Origin: Oxyruncus cristatus
Lineage: Eukaryota; Chordata; Aves; Passeriformes; Cotingidae
NCBI GenBank assembly: GCA_013399855.1
Contig: VXAY01005020.1
Span: 1,591,833 to 1,655,832 of the forward strand
Length of the DNA stretch: 64,000 bases
Direction: 5' to 3'
Below, piece after piece: positions 9,515-21,500 of this stretch. Each line of letters begins with the position of its first letter. Position 1 is the first letter of the stretch. The translations under genes and the position numbers were made by a program. Below the pieces are notes generated by a model. That model ran no database searches, was not told the DNA's origin, and worked only from the letters and a program-made list of their open reading frames with translations.

Positions 9515-12500
9515 CTGAAATAGAAGAGAAAAAATGCACTATCACACAAAAACTGCACAAAAGACTGTTGTAAAATGATCACAGGAGGGGGTAGATTGAC
9601 ACTAAGAGCACCTGACATTAGCTCTTACGTACTGCAACTTCTCTGATTCTATTTTATAACCCCAGCACACCTCCTGGTTCTCCTGGTATTTATTTGGCTT
9701 TCTCAGCTCACACCTTGCAATTTTACTTTACTCATGTTTTAAAAGAACAGAACATAGTTCTGATGAACCATTCAAAACCAGAGGTCTTTTGCTCACACTA
9801 CTCTCTGAAGGTATATTTAATGACTTGTAACTTTTTTTTTGGTCAGTTTATAGGCCAAGATAAATAAAGGTCCCAACCCAAACCATTGAAAAAAAATCAA
9901 CCCTGTTTTTCCCTTCTATATACAGGATTTGTAGTTGTGTTTCGAAAGGGTTTTCTAGAATGATAAATAATTCATTTTCACCATGAATTTTCCAACATTT
10001 TAGTAATGTTAGTCAGATTGAAAATAATTGTCTCTTAGATACTACTTTTACCAGTAGATCTCTGAGTGTGTTAGTAGGGAATTAAACTTTGGTAATAATT
10101 ACAAACTCAATGCTTCTTTGACTGGGATTAAGTTTCAGGTAGCCTACTTTCATATATATTATTCACAACTCAAATAGAGCTGCCCTAGAAGTACAATTTC
10201 ATTAAAACATGTCCTCAAGTCACCATGGAAAATGAGAGAGCAAAAGCAGCTGGCAGGGAGGCTAATAGAAGTGGGGGGCTCTGGGGACAAAAATTGACTG
10301 TTATTCTTCCCCTACACCCTGAAGCTGCATCGCAGCTCTTTTCTTTAAAGTTTATTTTAAAGATAACCCACAAAACAGATGAAAGGACTGAAAACACTCC
10401 ACTTTTCATATTGCTGTATGAAAAAAAAAATAGCACTACCAATCCATGTACTTAAAGGCCTCGTGTGCTGTGAGTCGTCTCAAAGGAAAAGGTGCAAATC
10501 CAAACAGCTGGGTTAGAGTTTGTGCTGTCCATTGTGCCACGCCTCCCACCCCCGTGGCTCCCCTCATTTGTACGTACATCTCTTTCTGGTACTGACACCA
10601 TTTCCTGATGCCCACAGCTACTAGAGAACTGCAGAGGAGGAGCAGGACAGCTACCACTGTTGGCCAGGGGAAGCGACTGGCGTTTGTGCTCCTCTCGTCA
10701 CCTGTAGGGGACACACGAATCAGAGCTCATCCCAACGTCCTCAGGCAGGAGGGAAATCTGGGCTTGCTGCCTGTGGCACTTGCTCCCCCCAGCACAGTAC
10801 TGGTGTCGGTACAGCCCCAAATCACCACCACGCTGTCAGCCCCAAATCACCACCACGCTGTCATGTTCCCAGGCTGAAGATCCCAAACTCTGGGTGTTGC
10901 AGTTCTGATTTATGGACTTAACCCACGTTTGTTCTGACTGAGCCTGTGAGCCGGTTTCAGCCACCCATAAATTCACATGATGAGATTATTCAGGCACAGT
11001 CCAGCAAGTGTTTCATCCAAACCCGATTGGCTTTCTCTATTCCCCTGTGAGCTTCTCTGCAAAGAGGAAGCAATCCACAGTGCAGCTGGGCGCAGCTGCC
11101 CACCGCAGCTGTCCTTCCCAGGGGTTTATTTTTCACACCACTGACACCAAACCCTGCCAAAATGTCTGGCCAAGGGCTCAGCTGCATTTTGGGGAGAGCT
11201 CTTGTAGGTGGCCCAGCATCCCTGCCCCATTCCAGCTGCCTCTCCCCACCACAGTGCTTGGATCCCCCTCTGCACTCTTCTGCACAGCCACCCTTGGAGG
11301 TGCTTGTGGCTGGCAGAGGTGCCCTCAGGGTCCTGGGTATGGAAAAGGGGAGAAGGAGCACAGTACTCCTCCAGCTGCTGCGGAGGGTGCAGCAGTGCTC
11401 TGGGTGCCGGAGGGGCCTGGAGCACAAGGCCCCTGGGTGATACACCTTGGTGTCACCTCCCTGTGCGTCACACCCCTCTGCGAGGCTGGCTGTACTGGTA
11501 CGTCACCCGGACTGGGGCTTACCCACCGTGGAAGCCAGTGCTGTGGCCTGGCACCAAGTCCACCACACTGCATGAGCCATGGGGCACTGGCCAAATTTTA
11601 CTGCTGGAAGAAAACACGCACTGGAGCTTTGCTTACAGATGGAGGGAGAAGGCTGGAATGCCAAAAGCCTGTGACAGGCTGCAGTGTGAAGACACAGCAG
11701 CTGTGACTCCTTTTCATCTCATTTCCCTTTTTTGAAATCTTCTGGTCAAATGGACTTGATGCTCCAGGTTTTGTGCTTCTGCAACGGCATGCTGAAAGAA
11801 GAGGATTTGTAGGATAATGTCTCACCAGTACTTTTGAGCACGCTGCTGGTAGTAAAGAAATCTTTTCCTCTGGTAACTGAAATTGTCTGGTCTGTGATGC
11901 TGTAGGGCAGATTACCTAAAAAGATATGGGCACAGAACATTTTTAGTAACTTATTCAGGCTTTTTAAAATGAAAATTATCTTTTGAACCCACTGTTATTC
12001 ACGCTGCTGAAAACTGGAAATCAAATTCCAGGATCAGGGTGTCAAATTCTCTTGGCAAGATGCCTAGATTTTTGGCCTAAAGCCTAGTGTTAGATAAAAA
12101 AAAGTGCTTTTATCGAATTAAAGAATATTAGAAGAAAAGGAGGGAAGGAGGGGGGGAGAGAGAGAAAGAAAAAGAGAAAGAGAGAAAGAAAGGAGAGAAA
12201 GAAGGAAAGAACGAAAGGAAGGAAGAAAGAAGGAAGGCAGGAAGGAAAGAAAGAAGGAAAGAAAGAAAGGAAAGGAAAGAGGAAAAGAAAGAAAGAGAGA
12301 AAGAGAGAAAGAAAGAGAGAAAGAGAGAAAGAAAGAGAGAAAGAGAGAAAGAAAGAGAGAAAGAGAGAAAGAAAGAGAGAAAGAGAGAAAGAAAGAGAGA
12401 AAGAGAGAAAGAAAGAGAGAAAGAGAGAAAGAAAGAGAGAAAGAGAGAAAGAAAGAGAGAAAGAGAGAAAGAAAGAGAGAAAGAGAGAAAGAAAGAGAGA

Positions 12501-15500
12501 AAGAGAGAAAGAAAGAGAGAAAGAGAGAAAGAAAGAGAGAAAGAGAGAAAGAAAGAGAGAAAGAGAGAAAGAAAGAGAGAAAGAGAGAAAGAAAGAGAGA
12601 AAGAGAGAAAGAAAGAAAGAAAGAAAAAGAAAGAAGAAAGAAAGAAAAGAAAACACCTTTTAAAACATTACAGCAAGTCAGCATTGAGCTGTGCAGTGAG
12701 TGGTCTGGGAGAATGATAAGCTCTTTACCTCTTTGATGGTAATGAAAAACCTAAAGATATTAAGTGGCTTAGCAGCAGCACAAAGAGTCTGCTTTTGTCA
12801 CAACTAAGCAAAACCTCAGTCTCCACTGTCAAGTGCTGTCTGAACCACAAAAATAATCTATCATCTGTTTGTAGGCAGTACTTTGCCCTTCCTAATGCAG
12901 CTAAGCTACCTATGTCTGAATCAGTGCTGCCTAAGGATACGTTTCTGTTTTTTCTAGCGTAATCCATGTTTGCAGCTTCTGAAATAATACCTAAAATATG
13001 CAACTAGACAATGGTATGGCATTATCAGAGGTGCCACGGCACTTAACAGTGCACCAGGGTTGTATTCTCAGAGGAGTGTGTGGCATTCCCAAGGCTTTGT
13101 GGAGATTCCGTGTGGAATCATTCAAATCTGTACAAAAAGAAATAATGTCCTTCAGTTATCTTCCAAGTCTGTACCTGTGATTGCTTCATTAGGCTCAGCT
13201 GTGGCTATTTTGTACCCTTGGCCTTTCTCTGATGCAAACAACAAATGAAATAACAGAGGAACCTGAAAGTCTCTGCTATAACTGCTGATTTACAAATCCA
13301 AGAAAAAAACCAAAACCACTGTTTAAATGATATGAATGAAACACCAGACAGAACCAGGAAAATCTTTTTCTTATTAGATTCTGGCTTTGACTGAAATTGA
13401 ACACTGAAGTGTGTGTGTGTGTGTATATATATGTAGTTATGTATGTGTGTATGCAGTAAAAAGCCCTAAGAAAATCTGTCCAAATTTAGGGTGCTTTAAA
13501 AAGTCACTGAGACTTTTGGATATTAATTCAATTCTTTTCTTCTTGCTTATTAAGTGTTTAATTTGATGTGAACAAGCATGACAGATCTGGCATTTTATAA
13601 AGTTATATATATATAAAAAAAAAGGACATACACTTAGAGATTCCATAGCACAGAGTGCTCTGTACAGCACACTGATGAGCACTACTTATTCTTATTTACA
13701 TAATGGCTTGTATTAGAGCCTCAGAGGACTGAAATGATAATGGTAATCGCTGTTGTAGGAGCCCAGTGGCCCTGGGAGGGCACAGGGATACATGTTGGGA
13801 TGCCTCAGCCGGCTCACTGGTGCCTGTGTGCTCTGAAATTGCCCCTCAGTTAGAGCTGCTGGACTGAGGACCCTTCAAGGACATTATCTCTTAGCCGGTG
13901 GTCAGGCAGGCACAGATGTAGGGAAGCAGTGGCAAGATGTGGGGATGAGTGGTGCAATGCACCGCATATCCTGCAACTATTAGTGTAATTCAGCATGCTT
14001 TTAGCAAAGATTGCCACCAGCAAGCTGGGCAAGAGCGGAATTGTGAAGCATTAGAAGTTGCCACAAGATTGTGGTCTAAATGTGGTTGTGGATTGTACGT
14101 GGGTAAATAAGCACTGGAGTGTTACCAAAATTATGTTCAGGAAATGGAAAGTGGCTGCTACATTTGCACTTCAGCCAAACGACGACTCCCATGCAAATGC
14201 AAAAGCACACTGACAGTTCCTGCCTGCTCCAAAAGCACAAAGACAAACCAAGATTTTAAAAAAGAAAGTCACTTTGGGCTTCTTGCTGCTGAGCAGAGAT
14301 TTTCTAAAGGGAAAGACTTCTTAAAAAATGTTCACCTTAGGGTGTTTTTTTAAATTGATTTATTGATCTTTAATGAGGCTGCTTTTCAATGTTCTATTAG
14401 CCAGCCTTTATTGCTCCACATTATCTCATTATTTCATTGCTACTCTGAGATTTTATTTAGCTTCTGTGGCAATTTATTTCATCTATAAACTACCTTCAGT
14501 ACTTACTACATTTGCCTAGCAACTCTCTCAATTGTAATGTTATTAAAATAAATATGTCTAATGAAACCAGGATACTCAAATGTTTTTTCATTCCTCTTTC
14601 GCCACTGCAAATCCTTGACAGCTTGGAAACTCGGGCTTTTATCTTCTAACTCAGCGGAATTCAACAGGGAAACTGTTTCTGTGAAGTATTGAAAAGCTGC
14701 TACAGATGACTCCACCTGACTTTTGGCCTCTGCTCAGAAACAACTTTTCCATGTTTAGTAATAATTTTTGCATGGCAGTGTGGTGACTAGCAACTAGCAG
14801 CTGAAAATAAACACCACAGAGCCAATGCTCTCGGGAAAGGTATCTCAAACTGAGGACCTGAGGACCTGCTGCTCTACTTTTTGCAAGATGCTCCAGGCTA
14901 CTGTAGATTTGCAACCCAACCCTCGCTAAGGCAGTGCCACATTTTCACGTTGCAGCCCCCACAGCTGCCTTCATAACTCCCCTGTCACAGTCCTACGAAG
15001 CAAAGGGGACACGTCATCTACTCACGCGCTGGTGTCAAACTCTCACGTAATGCCGTGGCGCTGGTGTGGCGTTTTGTCTCCGCGTTAGAAGCCGGTGCTC
15101 CTGCTGAAAAACACACAAGCTTGTAAAAATTGCCGTAGGGAACCATACTGCTTGTTTCTCATTTTCCCTGTCTTTCTTCCCTGTTTCCTGACTAATGAGG
15201 TCAAACAGTTGTAGCCCGCTACTTTGAGAGGCTGGCTTCCCTCACACAAGCGCTACACAACTCCGTGCCTGGTTTGAAAGCCTGTGACAGGCTAGAACCT
15301 TGACTGAGATAGATGAATAAACTTTGACAAAACGTTTGGAGCATTTTTGTATTTCAGCTTAGTTTCAGGTGAAGCTCCATAGCTTCGAGTGCACCTGGCT
15401 TGTTTCGTCCTGAAGCCAGAGCAGTGATGAATAAACATAAATCAGAATCTAGACAGAATGTCACCAGTTCCAGGGAAACAAAACTGTTTTCTTAACTAGC

Positions 15501-18500
15501 AAAGGGAAGTTTTGAAGAAGTTAGTGTACAGGAGTCAAACCTGCGATGTCTGATGCCAAAAGGCAATTTATTTAACATTTTTCTTTAAGCTTTTTTTCCA
15601 AGTGCTAAGATTTCTAGAGCTCAGCTAGCTATTTATCTGATATTTAAACACAGATGGTGGCTAGCAAGTAGACCTCTATTTTCCCAACAGAACTCTTTCA
15701 CATTTACTAAAAGGAGTTCATCTTTCTTAACAACTCTCTCATTTTTGGAAAAAAATATCATTAAGCCATCTAAACAAACCTGAGGAGGTGAAATGCAGCT
15801 GTAATGCATCACTCAAAGCCTGAGCATCTCTGGGCTCAGACACAGAGCTATCGTGGAAGCTAAGCAAAGACCAGGCTGCAGTTTTAACAGCCTTGGTTTT
15901 GTTTTCCCTGCTCCTGCTCTTGCCTCTCTATGTCCACTCTTCCCTTGAATCCGTTCCCAGTTGTTTCTTAGATTTTCATTAAAAACTTGAAGAATAACAG
16001 GAACTGAACCAAACCTGTAGGCTGAAACAGCAGGCTTGGACTTGGCATCCTGACTCAGCTGCATCCCAGAGGATGTGCTCGAGTAGCTGATGGTGGCACC
16101 AGTGTGAGAACCAGCAGCGAGTCAGAGAGGAGAAGCACTAATCCAAGGTTGGCATACTGCAACTGCCACACGTTGGCAGCATTGGTTAAAAGGCAGTTGT
16201 TTCCTGGGCTACTTAGAGAAGAAAAATGGCTCAGCTCCACCTTACATTATGACTTTGACCTCATGCCTCCTCAGCCAGTGAAGATGTATAATTCAGCGAG
16301 GAGAATCTTCTCTGTTCACTTTGTATGTTTATGGCCTTTGTTGTTAAATTCTTTGTTGAGACAGAAGGACTTTCAGTCCACTTGGACAAGCAACTTTGCT
16401 GTTCTGCTCTCAGCCAGGCAAGTGTCTCTGGTTTGGGGATGGGGACGGCAGCATGAGAAGCAGCAAACTTTCATTTCAGTGCCACTGCAGTCTGTGTTCC
16501 TGCCTTGGCATATCTCCATCTAGCCTCTCAGTACCCCAGGGCTTTATGTTGAGTGATTCAACTCCCACAAGGAAGCCTTGTATTTAGTGTCTTCCTCCAG
16601 TATTACCCCCAACACTGCCCTTCACATTGCTCTCTTATCTCTGCTTAGAGGGTAACTTTAAGGTTTAAGGTTACTTTAAGGGAAGGTTGCAGGGTGGAAT
16701 ACACAGCCCGAGGAGGACAGTCAGTGCCCCATAGGCTCGTAAAAGTCTGTTGCAAGCAATTTTTCTTTGTTGTTTGGGAGAACAAGGCTTCTGCAAATAC
16801 TAAGGTCCAAATCCACTCTTGGTGGTGGCTACCTCAGCGGTGGATCATTCCTGAGCCAAAGCTGTGGTGCTACTGAGGAGTGGAACAACAGCTTGCCGCT
16901 TGGTCTCCTTGTTGCGCTGCCTGCACTGCCGTTTTGCTTGTGCTTCTTTGTGTCCAGTGAAGAGTGTGTGCCATGTGTGTGTAATAATCAGGAGCTGTGG
17001 CAGTGAGCGCACCTCTCCTTGCTGCCAGTGAGGGCTGCTCCAGCACTCTTCCACCTGCTGCTTAAAACTGGCCAGTTCCACAGGGATCAACAGCTGGGCT
17101 TCAAAAGAGATTTTAAAGAAAAGAGTGCTTGCAGACAGGCTGTGCTGCAAGAAAATGTACTCTGCTGGGGCTGGGGGGCATTAACCCTGTATTTTGAGAT
17201 CAGAAGGTAGGAGATTCTCAGCTTCACCTGCTCTTGATTCAGGCTGCTGCTGCACTGTCCAGCCACTAGTGCAGGTACCTCTCCCTGGGGAAGAGAGGTT
17301 AAACCCTTCCACGTGTTACCCTGCCCTCCACTGGCCTCGGTGTGGCCAGCCCGAAGAAGAAATTACTGAGTTATCTGTTGTAAATATTTTGTTTATTGTT
17401 GCTTTGTATTTGGATTTCTGTGCTCTGATGTTTGGGTTGCACTTTTTCTAGCTCTAATGTAATTCTCTTTTGGTATGATATTTAATTAAAGAGAATAGGT
17501 ATTCTTTGTAAACAATATAATAACACTAATTAATATATACTCAATGTCTGTTCAGTTTAATGCCTGTATCCTAAACGGAGCATTAAAGAAGGTAAAATCA
17601 AGACAGCATTTTCTCATATATTTTCCTTTGAACTGTGGTTACACTGACTGTGATTAGTGTACTTCCTAGTGTATAATGCACTAGGAAAAGGGCTTCAGGA
17701 GACAGTAAATTGTTTGCTACAAAAAATGCAAGAAGGTTATTGTGTTTATGTGTCTTTCTCCTACATCGTTGAAGCAACAGAGAAAACATTTTGGCTTAAT
17801 TGATTACCTTGTGTCATGGAAGCAGGAGCCAAGTTTGCTTGACTTGTGAAATCCAGAGAGGCCAAAGATGTCGACTGGGGCTCTAAAGACAAACAGATTA
17901 CATGGTATCACATTTAGCTGATGGGGTCTGTAGAAAATAATATTAATAAATCATAAAACAACCTAGATCAAAGCTTGCGGCAGCTGTTGGGTAAATGCAG
18001 ACTCTGCAGCAGAAATCCTGCTGTCAGACTTAAGACTAAATGCTCAAAACACATCCCACAAATTCAGGGGGCACTCACAGATGGCTGATGTTATTAATAC
18101 TGGCCCTTTCCCATGGGCTGGCTAGGGACATTATTTATTTATGTTTTTATACACAGGGTACAGTTTAACTGCTGTGGGGTGGATCATGCACTTAATGGTG
18201 GTGCTCCCCCATTTATCCAGGACCTTTCCAGAAATGGTCCATGACAACATGCCACAGCCCTATAAGCCCAGGAGATCACCTGTGGGATTTCCTCTCAGTT
18301 GCTGAAGAGAATTTTACGTAGTTATCCATGTGCATACTCTGGAAAAACAGTTAGCTATCTTACATAACTAATGAATGGGAATGAGATGCTGCTCTTGGAT
18401 CAAGGAAAAGTGGTGGCTTTAACTTTTCTATCACATGCACCTCTCTGTCATAATAGGACAAATTTATTTACAGTTCTATAGGCATAATATTCCGTTTTAT

Positions 18501-21500
18501 AAAAATGCATAAGAATAACATGCAATATTCAGGATGCCATTTGACATGCTGTCCTAATGTGACAGTTTTACGAAGATTTCTGTCAGATCTCTGCTTGAGT
18601 AATTTCACAGCTCACAAATTCCCGTCCAGAAGGACACAGGTACTGTCAGTACCAGAGCACACTGACCTTTTCCTGGCACACCTCTGGCTCTGTGCACATG
18701 ACATTTAAGCAGTGGTCAAGCAGAGATCCTACATACATTGTATAACGAAGGCTTCTATTTTTCCCTCCTTACCTGAGGCAGTCATGGCAGCTGATGTAAG
18801 TGTTGAATTACCAAGGTCTATAACAAATCAAAGCAAACAGCATAAGAAAGGTGTTTATTCTGCTTTAGGAAAGTGGTTGATTTAAAGGTTCAAGAGTGAG
18901 AAAGTACATCATACCTAATTCCCAAACAATCTTTCAATGCACAACTCAGCTAAGTGATCTGGAGAGAAACATGAAGCATCTGAGGTAACTATGCAGTGAA
19001 ATCCCTTGGGAAACATAGTTTTTTTGGGGAAAAATTTTGGAGCCCCTGGCACCTCAACTTAAAAAGCACAAGTGAATCACATGAGTTTATTCCATACAAA
19101 GAAATGCACCTTATTAGCACAGATGTTGAAATAACATATATGACCTGGTGGTGGCACCTGCACAGCTCCTTCCACGAGGCACTTCAGAGGCTGCAACTCT
19201 GACAGAGGCTGCAACTCTGACAGTTGCAGAGACTGCAACTCTGCAATTTCTGACAGGAAATTTCAGAGACCCCTTGCACTGAAAAGTGCTCACTGAGTCC
19301 TCAGAGAAGAGGAGGGGGAGTTGTTCCTTAAAATTAAAGAACTGTTAACCACCCAGACAAGTGCAGCAGAGACACTACCCTGCCCAAGCAGTATTTGTGT
19401 CCTGAGTAAGAGATCTCTCATTTTTTTCAGATTTTGTTTGTTTTCCCCAGGAGAAGAGGCAAAGTACTCCGTGAGTAGGTCAGAAGGATGGATTATGTCT
19501 CCCCAAAGGGTTCCATGAAGGAGATAATCTATGGAAGCTCACACACCCCATTAGAAGAACACATTTGGGAAGGCAGCCAGAAGGTACCTGTGTCTGGTTG
19601 GGCACGTGTGGAGGGCACTGGGTGGGAGCAACCCTCTGCAGAGCAGATCTTAGCATACATAGGTAACTATCAACTCTCCAGCTGCTTTTCTGAGCAAGCA
19701 CTTATACCTCCTTTGACTGTTGCTTTTCCATTTGCATTTCATCTTAGCCTCGCCTGCACTAGCAGGGATTTTGCAGTAGCTGGCTGACCTAAAGGACTCC
19801 TTACCAAACGTGCACCAGATCTGAAAACCAGGGCAGTGGGCACCCTGAGGTGTGCCCAGCTCCCAGGGAGTTTCTGCAGAGTGTGCAAGGTGAAGCAGAG
19901 TGGTAACCTGATTCAACCTGCCAGGGTTTCTTTCAGAGATCACCTTGCAGAGGCCAGTGGAAAACAAAGTCTGTCTCTCTCTCAGGGACCCCCAGTACCT
20001 GGGATGACTTTCTGGTGTGCAGTGGGGTATCGGCTGAGCCCCCAGGACCTGCACTTGCAGAAGTTTTTTCACAGAAATCCACACTTCTTTTCATGCCATC
20101 TGTCTACAGCATTTCTCTGGCACACTCACGTAACCCACTGCTAAAGTGTGGCTGCCTCCCATGAGGAGCAGAACAAACTGCTCCAGGACAGACATCTCCA
20201 AAGGGCCTCGGCTGAGGCATGGAGGGAACATGTATCTGTCTGCAATAAACTGATAATAAGACAAACTTTCAGGGGCAGAGCACAGATTTACCACATTTAC
20301 ACAAATTAAGAAACATTCTATCAGTTCTTTAATTAGGCAAAAGTGTTGAGGATCTTGGCTGTGTACTTAAGCAGAAGGTAGAACCGTTAGCAGAGTTGTT
20401 ATTTTTAATTATTAGTTCAGTGCTGAAAGAGCTATATTCAAATGCCAGCTGAAGCATCAGAAATAACATTATGTGCCCCTCAAGGCTGGAGTTTAATTAC
20501 GCTTGGTCTTAATTATGATAGATTACACCACCAAAATATCTGTTTATTGTATTTTCTCTGAAGTCATAGCTGCAGGAAGGGGTTTCTTGCAACCCATTTA
20601 CTGCAGTGAGTGTTACAACAGCTTTAGGAATTTATAGACACCTCCAACACAACCCAAGTTATTTTATTCTTCTCTAATTTATCCTACCTTCTGAAACCAT
20701 GGTGGTAAAAGCTTCAAATGAGGCTTCATTAGACTTATTGTCTGTGAAGGAAAAAAAGAGAAAGATGAAACCAGTTCTTTAGAGTAGTTATAAAGGCTGA
20801 AAATTTAGTTTGGGCTTGTGTCACACTGTGCACCTTCACAGAAGGCATGGCTGAGAATTAATGTGATTCTTTCCTTTCTGTCATATCTAAATACATTAAT
20901 GTTTTTACACAGAGTGGATCTATCTTAGCATTTGCATAACCTGCAGGCAAGAACTTAAGACTGCATTAATCGACGGCTCTCCAATTTGAAGATATTTCTA
21001 CAAAACTACAAATTGGGTGAAATGAGTAACTTTGGAGAAAATGATGATTTATCTCCCTTCCCTCTGAATCTATCTTTCCAGAGGAGTCAGCCTTGGCTTT
21101 TGATGCAGTCTTACTTTGTGGAAAAACATACCAATAAGCATATCCACAGCCACAAGTGAACACAGCTGAGCTGCAAGCAGTTGCCAAGTACATGACGTAC
21201 CAGTAGATGCTGCTAAGGGGTCAGCAGCTCAGTCCTGTTGTCTGTGCAGCAAGGAGCATACATAATGATAATAATAATAATAATAAAAAGGTGTCACTGT
21301 GCATTTTCACCTGAAGAGGAGACATGCACAAGAGAGTGCTAAAGGAAATCTGTCAGATCTTCTCACCAGCCCCCCTGCATTCTCAGAAGTGCCAAAACCC
21401 CTCTCTAATGCTGTCTCCCACTTTCACCAAAAAAGCAGGACAGTATTTATACCCACTTCCCTAACCATGTAGCTAATCCTTATAGTACAGATTATAGGGA

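Noticed and set aside
10990..11735. Long overlapping open frames on both strands (up to 232 codons)
   Set aside because: They lie in a CD96 intron, overlap each other on both strands, and show no domain or splice logic.
12090..12684. Two 188-codon Ser/Leu/Phe open frames on the minus strand
   Set aside because: Produced by the purine microsatellite, not a protein gene.
15784..15862. Ser/Asp-rich open piece (DAQALSDALQLHFTSS) in CD96 intron 10
   Set aside because: Only a poor acceptor gives phase 1, the donor GTTTGT is weak, and the strong acceptors nearby lead to a stop.
18291..18350. Exon-like piece with acceptor CTGTTTTTCCAG and donor ACAG|GTGATC
   Set aside because: The required phase 1 frame hits a stop after five codons; the open frame would need phase 0 in and 2 out, which fits no neighbour.
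20000..20060. Open piece GPGGSADTPLHTRKSSQ with AG/GT borders
   Set aside because: Phase 1 in but 0 out, so it would break the frame into exon 9; the acceptor lacks a pyrimidine tract.
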